From IMG/VR virus record IMGVR_UViG_3300031669_000089, positions 1 to 39,918 of that record: a DNA stretch of 39,918 nucleotides; one strand, given 5' to 3'. This DNA is from a virus. This document shows positions 27,169-34,376 of this stretch, in pieces (within the stretch, counting starts at the first letter, position 1; every line of letters begins with the position of its first letter). A program made the translations under genes and the position numbers. Under the pieces are notes generated by a model that was not told where the DNA came from, did no database searches, and saw only the letters and a program-made list of their open reading frames with translations.

Positions 27169-27606
27169 TCAATTGGGCACGTCGGCCCAGCCTTGTACGA
27201 CGACCGCTATCTTGAGCCACTTCGGGTCGGAGTCGTCGGTCGCTTGTCGATAGGATTTTTCGCACGTCACGGTCTGAGCGTTGCGCACGAATGCAATTCC
27301 CCGCTTGTAGGCCGCCATGATGCGCTCGGCCTCGGTTGCGGTCGTGTCCTCGCCCTTATTGGCGGGGTCGAAAATGTCAACCTGGAAAATGAACACAGTG
27401 CGATTTGCGGCGACTGATCCGATACCAGCAGCGCGCGGAATACCGGGAATGAACGTCGGTCGATACCATCGAGTCGTCCTGGTTGTCTGGTTGAAGGCCC
27501 TTCCCTTCCACGCAACGTCAGCCGAGGCAATAGCGAGCCCCCCGCCAACGAGTGGCGCGGTCAACACGGATTCGAGGGCCTGGCGAACGTCTTCAAGGTT
27601 ACTCAC
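27169..27606 (-). CDS. tail terminator-like protein (DUF4128-like), 145 aa
   Basis: MSNLEDVRQALESVLTAPL, then TRWYRPTFIPGIPRAAG, NRTVFIFQVDIFDPANKG and EAERIMAAYKRG fit the DUF4128/gpU-like tail completion family that caps the tail tube. Correct place between the neck protein and tube. It overlaps the upstream gene by eight bases. Confidence 0.78.
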   Translation of the reverse strand: MSNLEDVRQALESVLTAPLVGGGLAIASADVAWKGRAFNQTTRTTRWYRPTFIPGIPRAAGIGSVAANRTVFIFQVDIFDPANKGEDTTATEAERIMAAYKRGIAFVRNAQTVTCEKSYRQATDDSDPKWLKIAVVVQGWADVPN

Positions 27607-28102
27607 CGGCTGCCCCGATGTCCCAGTTTCCGCCCATGCTCAAGGGTGATCGTGCGCCCCCAAAGGTTCCGCCCTGGGACTCTGCGGCGGCGTCCTGAGC
27701 GATGCCCCCGATCTCGGCCATGGTAATCTTGATCATGCCGTTCGGGGCTTGCTTCGAGTGCCCGTCTTCGAGGGGCTTGATGTAAGGCCGGTTGTTCGAC
27801 ATGGTGATAGCCCGGCCCGTGAGCGGGTGCCAGTTGGTCACCGCGTCCTGAGCCTCCGCGACAGCATTCGCCCCAGACGGGTCGGCCCCGGTCGCTCCCC
27901 GGAGCCCGAGTTTCCGGGTGAACCATCCCATAACGCCGGAGCTGCACTGCCATCCGCCGCGCGCGGCTCCCGTATCGACCGGGGTCCTCATGATGACGCG
28001 GCTGAAGGCGGTAAACACGATCTTGCGCGCCACGAGGTCCAGATTCCCTTGGGCCTTCGCAATGAGCATCCCGAGCGGAATGCTCCATGTCGCGCCGTTC
28101 AC
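27599..28102 (-). CDS. HK97 gp10-like neck / tail-completion protein, 167 aa
   Basis: FSRVIMRTPVDTGAARGGWQ and TMSNNRPYIKPLEDGHSKQA give the R-T-P-V-D-T-G-x-A-R...N...Y...E-x-G-x-S pattern typical of gp10-type neck proteins. Last 20 residues are Gly/Ser rich. ATG 28102 overlaps the previous stop by ATGA. Confidence 0.85.
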   Translation of the reverse strand: MNGATWSIPLGMLIAKAQGNLDLVARKIVFTAFSRVIMRTPVDTGAARGGWQCSSGVMGWFTRKLGLRGATGADPSGANAVAEAQDAVTNWHPLTGRAITMSNNRPYIKPLEDGHSKQAPNGMIKITMAEIGGIAQDAAAESQGGTFGGARSPLSMGGNWDIGAAGE

Positions 28103-28677
28103 GATGACACCCTCACGGTGTACGTAATGTCCACGCCCCCGGGCGACAGCGGGTCACCGTCGCGGATGACGAGGTTCGCGTCGGGTTCAAGCGACAGGAT
28201 AAGTTTGTCATTTACCTGCGGCTTCGTCGGCGAGGCGATCAAGTAGAACCTCGTCCCGGTGGCGATGAGCGATCCGGGGATGAGGGAGGCTTCGTAGAGC
28301 ACTTTGGAGTTGGACGATTCCTTGAAAGCCGAGCAAGCCACGTCCCGCGTCGCGCTTGCCGACACGCCCGCCGCATCCGTCACGTTGACGAGCCCCGCAG
28401 CCGTCGCGCACGTCAGCACGAGTGCCGCCACGGTCGAGGCGACGAAGCCCGCGTTATTGCCCGCGTCGAGGAAGCCCGTAAAAACTACCGTGTCGCCCGC
28501 GATAAAGCCGTCCGTGATCCACGAGCCCGAGGAGCGCGTGAAGGTCTTGCCTGTCGCGTCTACCGTGATCGTCAGGCCGGGGTCGTAGCCAAGGGAGACG
28601 ACGCGGCGAAGGGTGGCGGGCTGGCCGAACTCGGTGATGAGGGCGGCGGCGTCGGCGGCAAGGGCGGCGTAGTCCAT
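28099..28677 (-). CDS. structural protein of the head-tail connector region, 192 aa
   Basis: ATG 28677 overlaps the connector stop by TGATG. N-terminus DYAALAADAAALITEFGQPAT, with ITEFGQPATLRR as in head closure proteins, then an inserted beta domain (DAGNNAGFVASTVAALVLTC) and a C-terminal FYLIASPTKPQVNDKLIL with RDGD. Probably the head-closure (stopper) protein with an added Ig-like domain. The longer upstream frame is a shadow. Confidence 0.75.
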   Translation of the reverse strand: MDYAALAADAAALITEFGQPATLRRVVSLGYDPGLTITVDATGKTFTRSSGSWITDGFIAGDTVVFTGFLDAGNNAGFVASTVAALVLTCATAAGLVNVTDAAGVSASATRDVACSAFKESSNSKVLYEASLIPGSLIATGTRFYLIASPTKPQVNDKLILSLEPDANLVIRDGDPLSPGGVDITYTVRVSS

Positions 28678-29177
28678 CACGTCCTCACCAGAGACACGTT
28701 GCCCCCACCTCGCACGATGCGGGCGAGAGGCTGGCGGATTGCGGGATAGGCGATGATCCCCGCGCCCGAGTTGCCGTCCCACGACTTCGAGATTGCCCCG
28801 ACGCCGAGAGTCTTTAGGCCGCGTTCGAACTTGAGAGACAGCGCGCCCGGGGTGGCAAGTTCCACGAGGGCGGCCTCGCAGGTCGCGGCGACAATCTGCG
28901 GCGGGAGAAGGAGGAGCGGGTACCCGTCGCGGTCCCATGCGTAGGCACGCGGCCAGTCGAGGGATTGCGTGTAGAGGAGTCGCTTCCCGGGCCACCGATC
29001 CCCGTAGATCGAGTCAAGCGCCGCTGTCCCCCGGATGAGGGCAGCGGTGCGGAGGGGATCGGTCGATGCAGCCCATGCGGCGTTACCATGGTCGGCATGG
29101 TAGGCCAGGGCATCAGCGAGCGAAACGTAAGAGTTCGCGCCCGTGATGCCCTGGCCAGTTTCGACGGAGAGGGCCAC
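28677..29177 (-). CDS. head-tail connector, DnaT-like family, 166 aa
   Basis: GQGITGANSYVSLADALAYH, AALIRGTAALDSIYGDRWPG and SLDWPRAYAW follow the phage family annotated as putative DnaT-like ssDNA-binding (a misnomer: these sit at the connector ring position). Starts four bases after the 29181 stop. Adaptor role is inferred from order after the coat genes. Confidence 0.85.
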   Translation of the reverse strand: MALSVETGQGITGANSYVSLADALAYHADHGNAAWAASTDPLRTAALIRGTAALDSIYGDRWPGKRLLYTQSLDWPRAYAWDRDGYPLLLLPPQIVAATCEAALVELATPGALSLKFERGLKTLGVGAISKSWDGNSGAGIIAYPAIRQPLARIVRGGGNVSLVRT

Positions 29178-29180
29178 GGC

Positions 29181-30152
29181 CTACGCCGTCGTCGCAATTC
29201 CGCCGCCAGCCGAAGCCGCAGCGGTGGGCATGGTGGTATACACGACGGTGGACGGACCCCATGCGGTGAAGTTGACGAGATCGGACTTGCCCCGGACGAG
29301 TACCTTGTCGTTCGCGCCGGTCTGGATGAAGACAGCAGCGGGCGTGGTCACGGAAGTGATCGCGTTGAAAAGGCAGTCCTCAAAGACCGTCCCACGTCCT
29401 CCCGTGGTCGTGTCGAGATCAACGGCAGCATGAGCGGTTCCGGCCGAGACGTAGGAAAGGAACTCGCAGCGCTTGAACCTAGTACGCGCCACTGCGCCAT
29501 AGAGCCAGAGGTCACAGTCGGCGTGGTTGCCATGCGCGAAAGTGTCGGAACCGATGACGCAATCCTCGAAGGTGTTCTCCTCGCCAGCGGCGACCTTGAG
29601 CGCGTATTTCGTTGCGACTGAGGCAGAGCCGACTGCCCCTGCGAAATGCACGTTCTTGAAGTGGTTGCGGTGGCCTGAGACAATCACGTCGCCCACGGCT
29701 GCCGCGTTCGTGCCCTCATTGATGAACATGAGATTTTCGAAGCGGTTATTGCTACCGGAAATAGTGATAAGCGAAGCGAGGTTGACCACTGACGCGGTAT
29801 TTGCCACGCGCGCTCGATTGAACATCTGGTTGCCCGAAGAGATGCCCACTACGGTTATGGCGCTTTTACTCCACGCAAGGGCCGCCGAGAGGAAGGAGGA
29901 GGTATAGGTGCCATCGGAGCCGTAGGAGAACACGCAGATGCCGTCTCCGACGAGATCGGTACAGGCATCATAGGCGCTCTTGAGGCCCGCAAAGGCGCTG
30001 CCGGGCGAAAGTCCATCGTTTGCGGCGAGTCCGTCAACGGGATCGACGAAGTACCACGTTCCTCGGATGGGCGGGAGCGAACCAAGGATTAGGTCGAGAT
30101 CCTTGGAGCTTCCCTTATAGTTGCCGTAGCCGTCAGTTTTGGTCTTAGCCAT
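29181..30152 (-). CDS. right-handed beta-helix protein, probable head fibre or decoration, 323 aa
   Basis: GTWYFVDPVDGLAANDGLSP begins like pectate-lyase-fold proteins (F-V-D...D-G...G). Repeated Asn/Phe turns (SGSNNRFENLMFINEG, GHRNHFKNVHFAG, EENTFEDCVIG, RTRFKRCEFL, GRGTVFEDCLFN) are rungs of a beta helix. Located directly after the coat gene, so a capsid-bound fibre or decoration is likely; binding sugar or host surface is possible. Start has a GGGGAGGGC ribosome site. Confidence 0.82.
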   Translation of the reverse strand: MAKTKTDGYGNYKGSSKDLDLILGSLPPIRGTWYFVDPVDGLAANDGLSPGSAFAGLKSAYDACTDLVGDGICVFSYGSDGTYTSSFLSAALAWSKSAITVVGISSGNQMFNRARVANTASVVNLASLITISGSNNRFENLMFINEGTNAAAVGDVIVSGHRNHFKNVHFAGAVGSASVATKYALKVAAGEENTFEDCVIGSDTFAHGNHADCDLWLYGAVARTRFKRCEFLSYVSAGTAHAAVDLDTTTGGRGTVFEDCLFNAITSVTTPAAVFIQTGANDKVLVRGKSDLVNFTAWGPSTVVYTTMPTAAASAGGGIATTA

Positions 30153-30167
30153 TTTGTTGCCCTCCCC

Positions 30168-31325
30168 TTACTCGGCCAGGATGGCCACGAATTCCGGCTT
30201 GACCGTCTTCCAGCCCCACACGCAGCAGACCTCGTACTTGACTCGCCTGTGCTCGTTGTACTTGCGGACCTCGAAAGAAAGGCCGGTCAGGGGATCGGTG
30301 ATCATGGTCGAATCGACGGCAGAGTCGCCGCCGTCGGGCATAGCTGGCGCGCGGGTGCAAAGGTGAATGGCATTGCGCGCGAAAGCCATGTTGGGGGTGT
30401 AGGAGGTCGCGATGAGCGGCGTGATCGCGTCGGTCGCTCCGGTATGGACAACGCGAGAGCCGGGGGCATTGAGCGTCAGCGAGGTGCCCGCTCCGGTGCC
30501 GACGAGCTGCGACACATAGACGTTGTTCACATCGTTCGCAATCTTGAGGAGATCCCCCGCCTTGATGGACGCGGCAACCGCCCCGGTCGTGGTCATGGCG
30601 GTGTCCCCTAGGGCGATGTCGGTACAGACCGCGTTAGCATAGGTGCCGTTCGTGTGCGCGGAAATCTGCGCGGACTCGTGGATATCGAACTCCATGAGTC
30701 GGGCAATCGCGCCGTTGCGGAGAAGGTCGGCGCTTCCGGCCTCGTTGACCTTGAAAAGGAACTCAGCAGAGCGGAGAAGCGCACCTGCCGAGGAACCGAG
30801 GACAAGCTGAAGCTCTTCGCCCTGCGCACCGTTGTCCATCAGGATACGGCGAAGCTGGGCAAGAGAGGAAAGCTTGTCGGTGGAGTCGAAGAGGTAAAGA
30901 CCCGTGCTCTTGACCGCGCGGGAGGCATAGATGTACTGAGTCGCGAGGTCGGCCTCGATGGCATCCACGAGGGCACGGATCGCCTTAGCGAACCGGTCGC
31001 GCATGATGTTCGCACCCACCCCGGAATTGGCGAGGCCCTTAGCCTCTTCGCCGTTGATCTGGATCGGAGCGTAGTAGTCCTTGGAAAGCGTCATGTCCGC
31101 GTAGGAAATAGTCGCCTCACCGTTCTCGACGGGATAGAGGCTCGCGGAGCCAGCGGCGAGGGTGATGTCGGGAACGATGGGATAGCGGATCGTCTCGCCA
31201 ACAGCCGCGCGGGCGACGCTGGAATTCTTGTAGACGGCGGGAATGAATCCGACCATCTTCTTGGCGACAATATCCATCGCCTCGTAAATGGTGGGTATCA
31301 GCCCGGTAAGGGTGTTGTCAGCCAT
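30168..31325 (-). CDS. major capsid protein, P22 coat-like, 385 aa
   Basis: TLTGLIPTIYEAMDIVAKKM, YPIVPDITLAAG, YYAPIQINGEEAKGL, GANIMRDRFAKAIRALVDAI and FARNAIHLCTRAPAMPDGGD follow the P22 gp5-type coat family (HK97 fold with an insertion domain). Length 385 is usual. Scaffold gene precedes it and the hairpin copy 6 lies between them. ATG 31325 follows AGGAGAAG. Confidence 0.93.
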   Translation of the reverse strand: MADNTLTGLIPTIYEAMDIVAKKMVGFIPAVYKNSSVARAAVGETIRYPIVPDITLAAGSASLYPVENGEATISYADMTLSKDYYAPIQINGEEAKGLANSGVGANIMRDRFAKAIRALVDAIEADLATQYIYASRAVKSTGLYLFDSTDKLSSLAQLRRILMDNGAQGEELQLVLGSSAGALLRSAEFLFKVNEAGSADLLRNGAIARLMEFDIHESAQISAHTNGTYANAVCTDIALGDTAMTTTGAVAASIKAGDLLKIANDVNNVYVSQLVGTGAGTSLTLNAPGSRVVHTGATDAITPLIATSYTPNMAFARNAIHLCTRAPAMPDGGDSAVDSTMITDPLTGLSFEVRKYNEHRRVKYEVCCVWGWKTVKPEFVAILAE

Positions 31326-31336
31326 GGTCTTCTCCT

Positions 31337-31354
31337 GTCCGTCTCCCGACGGTC
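31337..31354 (-). other. intergenic CCGTC-GGGA-GACGG hairpin, copy 6
   Basis: Minus strand GACCGTCGGGAGACGGAC, with a GNRA-type GGGA loop, before the coat gene. Twelve bases separate it from the scaffold stop. Confidence 0.8.
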
Positions 31355-31366
31355 ACGTGATCTTGT

Positions 31367-32032
31367 CTAGTCGGTCAGCTTGACTCCCTCTTTAGAAGCC
31401 GTCATTTTGGCCGATGCGTCGAGCGCTTCAAACGCCGCGCGGGTCATCGTCTTCGGGCCGAGGTTTCCGCCCCCGCCGCCCTGCGATCCGCCCCCGGATG
31501 ATCCGGGTACGGTCACAACCTTTTTCCCCTCGTCGCTCGCGAGGAACGCTTTCACGTGGTCCCCGAGCGCCACGCGGGATTCCTTCCCGTCTTTTGTGAC
31601 AAGCGCGAAAGCCTCGCCCTTGTCGTCGTCCACCTGGATCGAGTCCCGGAGAAACGCGTGCGCCATCTTGAGGTACACAGGGTCAGTAACCCCGCCCTCG
31701 GCAAGCGCCTTCGTCAGCCCTTCGTCGCGCACGAGCTTGTGCGTCCGCTCGCGATACTGCGCAGCGGTTTCGCTTGCCTGCTTCGCGATGTCTTCGGACT
31801 TCTTCAAGGCGCGCGCGCTTTCCGCGTTGACCTTGCGCAGCTCATCGTTTTCCTTTTCGAGCTTGGCGAAATCCTCGGGCTTAATGCCGTCCTTCTCCCG
31901 GACGGTCTGCTTGAGCGTCCGAATGTCGGCAGCGTAACCGTCCAACTGCTCGTCGAGCTTGTCGAAAACCTTCTCGGCCTCGGCCAGCTTTTCAGGCACG
32001 ATGAACGCCTTGAGCGAATCCCTGAAACTCAT
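31367..32032 (-). CDS. scaffolding protein, 221 aa
   Basis: ATG 32032 lies five bases after GGAGG; the GTG at 32038 is within that site. Highly charged coiled coil (FDKLDEQLDGYAADIRTLKQ, DFAKLEKENDELRKVNAESA), then KLVRDEGLTKALAEGGV and a Gly/Ser-rich linker and basic tail. This is the plan of siphoviral scaffolds, placed directly before the coat gene. It follows the leader and terminator-like element at 32133-32183. Confidence 0.88.
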   Translation of the reverse strand: MSFRDSLKAFIVPEKLAEAEKVFDKLDEQLDGYAADIRTLKQTVREKDGIKPEDFAKLEKENDELRKVNAESARALKKSEDIAKQASETAAQYRERTHKLVRDEGLTKALAEGGVTDPVYLKMAHAFLRDSIQVDDDKGEAFALVTKDGKESRVALGDHVKAFLASDEGKKVVTVPGSSGGGSQGGGGGNLGPKTMTRAAFEALDASAKMTASKEGVKLTD

Positions 32033-32111
32033 AGTCACCTCCGGGCAGCAGCCCTAGCGGTTTCGTCCGGCTGGACGGGATAGCCCTGGCAAGCTGCCGG
32101 GCGATTGTCTG

Positions 32112-32129
32112 GCCTGTCTCGCGACGGTC
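32112..32129 (-). other. hairpin, copy 7 (CCGTC-GCGA-GACAG)
   Basis: Minus strand GACCGTCGCGAGACAGG: stem of five with one G-U pair. Unlike the others it is 80 bases upstream of the next start, directly after the terminator-like hairpin. Confidence 0.65.
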
Positions 32130-32132
32130 AGG

Positions 32133-32183
32133 AAAACAAAAAGGCGCACCCACCGCCCGGCTTCCCGGATGGTTGATGCGCCT
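32133..32183 (-). terminator. terminator-like hairpin at the end of the 32.2 kb leader
   Basis: On the minus strand AGGCGCA (32177-32183 read as complement) and TGCGCCT (32042-32048 offset arms at 32142-32148) close a loop with an inner CCGG-GAAG-CCGG stem, followed by UUUUUGUUUU. It would end RNA from the promoter at 32236-32264 after about 97 nt, before the scaffold and coat genes. Confidence 0.7.
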
Positions 32184-32193
32184 CTCTTTCGAG

Positions 32194-32220
32194 CGTAGCG
32201 TTTCGGGGTTTCCCCCTACG
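32194..32220 (-). other. 5' leader hairpin of the 32.2 kb transcript
   Basis: CGTAG and CTACG enclose GGGG-AAA-CCCC. It lies between the promoter and the terminator-like hairpin. Its place and the following linker TCGAAAGAGAGGCG match the leader at 2.1 kb, where TCGAAGAGGCG follows the -10 CATAAT and leads into the 16-bp stem. Confidence 0.6.
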
Positions 32221-32228
32221 ATCTGTCT

Positions 32229-32285
32229 ACCCGGAAGTGTATCATATCTTCCGGGTATTTGCAACTACTTTGCAATTAGTTGCAA
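32229..32285. promoter_or_regulatory. operator: 9-bp inverted repeat over the -10 and phased TTGCAA sites
   Basis: ACCCGGAAG (32229-32237) and CTTCCGGGT (32248-32256) are perfect inverted arms ten bases apart, spanning the -10. TTGCAA, itself a palindrome, occurs at 32059-offset positions 32259-32264, 32270-32275 and 32280-32285, spaced eleven and ten bases, the first being the -35. Such phasing on one DNA face suggests cooperative binding of a regulator. Confidence 0.6.
32236..32264 (-). promoter_or_regulatory. promoter before the scaffold-coat genes (TTGCAA-17-TACACT)
   Basis: TTGCAA (32259-32264) and TACACT (32236-32241) on the minus strand, 17 bases apart, with TGA before the -10. The -10 region is nearly identical to that at 2181-2209. 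RNA would start near 32229. Confidence 0.68.
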
Positions 32286-32437
32286 ATGGGGAGCGCCTTG
32301 GTTCGTTGAACCTCCACCGACACGGCCCGGCCCTCGCGGGAAACGTGGATCGTCACCCGACCATCGGAGCGAGCGGCGCGAATCTCTTCGATGAGCTTCG
32401 CGGCCTCATCGAGTGCTTGCTTGTCGAGGAGGGTCAC
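32276..32437 (-). CDS. small hypothetical protein, 53 aa
   Basis: GTG 32437 overlaps the stop of the minor head gene as GTGA. The product (MTLLDKQALDEAAKLIEEIR, then RVTIHVSREGRAVSVEV) has one helix and two strands. The stop lies within the TTGCAA array of the promoter region. No family recognised; last gene of the upstream head segment. Confidence 0.72.
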   Translation of the reverse strand: MTLLDKQALDEAAKLIEEIRAARSDGRVTIHVSREGRAVSVEVQRTKALPICN

Positions 32438-33513
32438 GGATGGAACCTCCCGGCCAGGTCTTTGATCGGCACGATTTCGCCCCCTTTCACCATGTCCTCT
32501 AGCTTCACGCCCTGCTTGTAGAGTGCCGCCCGGCCCGGCCCGAGCATTTCTTCGAGGCGCTTCGGGTCGGCCTTGCGTACCATGTCAGTCCACGTATCGA
32601 ACTCGGCGACCTGGCCGTCCATGCTTGCACGCGTGCCGGGCGGGATCTCGGCGGCGTCGAAGCCCAGCTCTTGCCAGGACTTGAGGACGGGCACATAGAC
32701 GCCCCGGCAGTCGGGATGCACGGGTAGCGAGGGCCGCATGTCGTCGGGCGCGTAGACATGGCCGTCGTCGGTTCCGCAAATGAGGCACGTCCTTAAATCG
32801 AGGGTTTCCACGCGCTGATAGCCTTTGATGATGTCCTGATTTTGCCCGTAGAACACATCGCGCGCCTGGTTCCCCACGTGCATCACGGCGGTGCGGGCGA
32901 GCGTCTCGGCCTGTCGCGTGTTCATGTCCCAGGCTCCGCCCTTGTAGACGCCCGGCTGGTAGCGCCTCACGCCGTCCGCCTCGGTCTTCCACGATGCGCG
33001 CTTGACGACCTCGCCCCTGAGCCGTCGCGTCATCTGCCCCACGGTGTCGCCTTCGAGCATGCCCGCCTGGATCGCGGCATAGGCGTCAGTGCGCGCGTTG
33101 ATTCCCAGGCCCTCGAACATTTGCGCCAGGGTCGATCCGCCGATGTTCGTCGGCAGGTTGACCACGGCGGATAAAAGAGAGGGCGCAGGAATCGACAGGG
33201 TGAGACCCATCGCAATTTGCTTTGTCTCCGCTGCGATCCATGCGCCCTCGTCATTCGCTAGTTTTGTGAGGTCTGGCGCAACCTCGTCGTAAGCCTTCGC
33301 CTGCGCCGCGTGGTAGATGGCGTCGATTTCGGCGGCTATCTCGGCGAGCCAGTCCTTCGTCCATGCCCCGCCCGTCTCCGCGATGCGCCCGAGGACTTCG
33401 CGGTGTGCTGCATCGAGGATCGGGATGATGCGGCGCAGCTCGTCGCGCGAGAACGCGTCAAGGTAGGCGTCGCGGGCGAACAGGGCTTGTAGGAGAAGCG
33501 TCGAGGCGTTCAC
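32434..33513 (-). CDS. minor head protein, SPP1 gp7 / Mu F-like, 359 aa
   Basis: GTG 33513 overlaps the previous stop as GTGA; a longer frame to 33576 is less likely. The C-terminal third has ARTAVMHVGNQARDVFYGQN, YQRVETLDLRTCLICGTDDG and HPDCRGVYVPV, the conserved R-T...R...LD.RTC..C...DG....HP.CR pattern of the gp7/F head morphogenesis family with its Cys/His metal site. Follows the portal by four small genes; packaged with portal and used in head assembly. Confidence 0.92.
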   Translation of the reverse strand: MNASTLLLQALFARDAYLDAFSRDELRRIIPILDAAHREVLGRIAETGGAWTKDWLAEIAAEIDAIYHAAQAKAYDEVAPDLTKLANDEGAWIAAETKQIAMGLTLSIPAPSLLSAVVNLPTNIGGSTLAQMFEGLGINARTDAYAAIQAGMLEGDTVGQMTRRLRGEVVKRASWKTEADGVRRYQPGVYKGGAWDMNTRQAETLARTAVMHVGNQARDVFYGQNQDIIKGYQRVETLDLRTCLICGTDDGHVYAPDDMRPSLPVHPDCRGVYVPVLKSWQELGFDAAEIPPGTRASMDGQVAEFDTWTDMVRKADPKRLEEMLGPGRAALYKQGVKLEDMVKGGEIVPIKDLAGRFHP

Positions 33514-33746
33514 CCTTGCGACCTCATAAGTTCGCGCGCCTTGTCGATTGCGGGCTTCATATGCTTGTCGAGCCATGCCTGTATCAGGTCAATGGGATAA
33601 TCTTCCCCGGCCGGGAGCGCTTCCCATGCGGCTACGAATGCCTTTAGCACATCGCGATTATTGATGTATGCCTCGTATAGATTGACCGTGACAATCGCGT
33701 CCCGCTTCCGAGCGTCGAGGATGTCGCGCATAAATTGATCCGTCAT
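33510..33746 (-). CDS. small helical protein, 78 aa
   Basis: MTDQFMRDILDARKRDAIVT and LKAFVAAWEALPAGEDYPID. Start and stop overlap neighbours (ATGA, GTGA). One of four small genes between portal and minor head protein; no family recognised. Confidence 0.72.
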   Translation of the reverse strand: MTDQFMRDILDARKRDAIVTVNLYEAYINNRDVLKAFVAAWEALPAGEDYPIDLIQAWLDKHMKPAIDKARELMRSQG

Positions 33747-33940
33747 CGCTTCCCTTCGTTGGCCGCTAGGTCATCCAACCATTTTCCCCGCTCTTCGGCT
33801 GTCATAGATGCCACCTTGTCGCGCTCTAGCTTGTTGTGCGAGAGCCAATCCCATAAGTCATTCAGGGCAGACTTGACTTCGTTCCAATCCTCGCCCCCAA
33901 TGGCTTCTTCGAGTTTGTCCGCCACGTCCTTTAGATTCAT
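33743..33940 (-). CDS. small acidic helical protein, 65 aa
   Basis: MNLKDVADKLEEAIGGEDWN, then DLWDWLSHNKLERDK and MTAEERGKWLDDL. All-helical and acidic. Overlaps both neighbours by ATGA. No family recognised. Confidence 0.7.
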   Translation of the reverse strand: MNLKDVADKLEEAIGGEDWNEVKSALNDLWDWLSHNKLERDKVASMTAEERGKWLDDLAANEGKR

Positions 33941-34167
33941 CCCGCCCCCTGCCCCGCCATCGCGGGCTTGGCTTCAAGCCTTACATGCCCGAATATGGCC
34001 CGATGTATCAACTCAAACGGCCACGCCCACCACGGGACGAAGTATTCAACGCAAGCAGGCATCCCCTGCCCGTCAAGCTGAATGCCTGCCTTGCATTCCC
34101 GCGTCTTGAGCCACCATCGGCGCAAGGGCGCAGGCAGAGCCGTCTTCGTCACATATTCGTCGTTCAT
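33937..34167 (-). CDS. small Trp-rich protein, 76 aa
   Basis: MNDEYVTKTALPAPLRRWWL and CVEYFVPWWAWPFELIHRAI. The aromatic, amphipathic centre may touch a membrane. Overlaps both neighbours by ATGA. No family recognised. Confidence 0.68.
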   Translation of the reverse strand: MNDEYVTKTALPAPLRRWWLKTRECKAGIQLDGQGMPACVEYFVPWWAWPFELIHRAIFGHVRLEAKPAMAGQGAG

Positions 34168-34376
34168 GCCACCACCCCCACGCCCTGCTTGCCCCTAGCG
34201 GCGTCTAGTTGCTCGCGCAGATGATCCACGAGCACGTCACCGATGCGTTGCGCTATCGGTTCGTAAGCCCGTCCTGCTAGGCGAAGTTTGATCGAGGACC
34301 ACAGACTGAGCCCCGTATCGATATTTAGGGTCACTGACACTAATCCAATTGATTCCTTTCTCGAAAATCTAGCCAT
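34164..34376 (-). CDS. small protein, 70 aa
   Basis: MARFSRKESIGLVSVTLNID then SSIKLRLAGRAYEPIAQRIG. One strand region plus helices. Overlaps the portal 3' end by eight bases. No family recognised. Confidence 0.68.
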   Translation of the reverse strand: MARFSRKESIGLVSVTLNIDTGLSLWSSIKLRLAGRAYEPIAQRIGDVLVDHLREQLDAARGKQGVGVVA

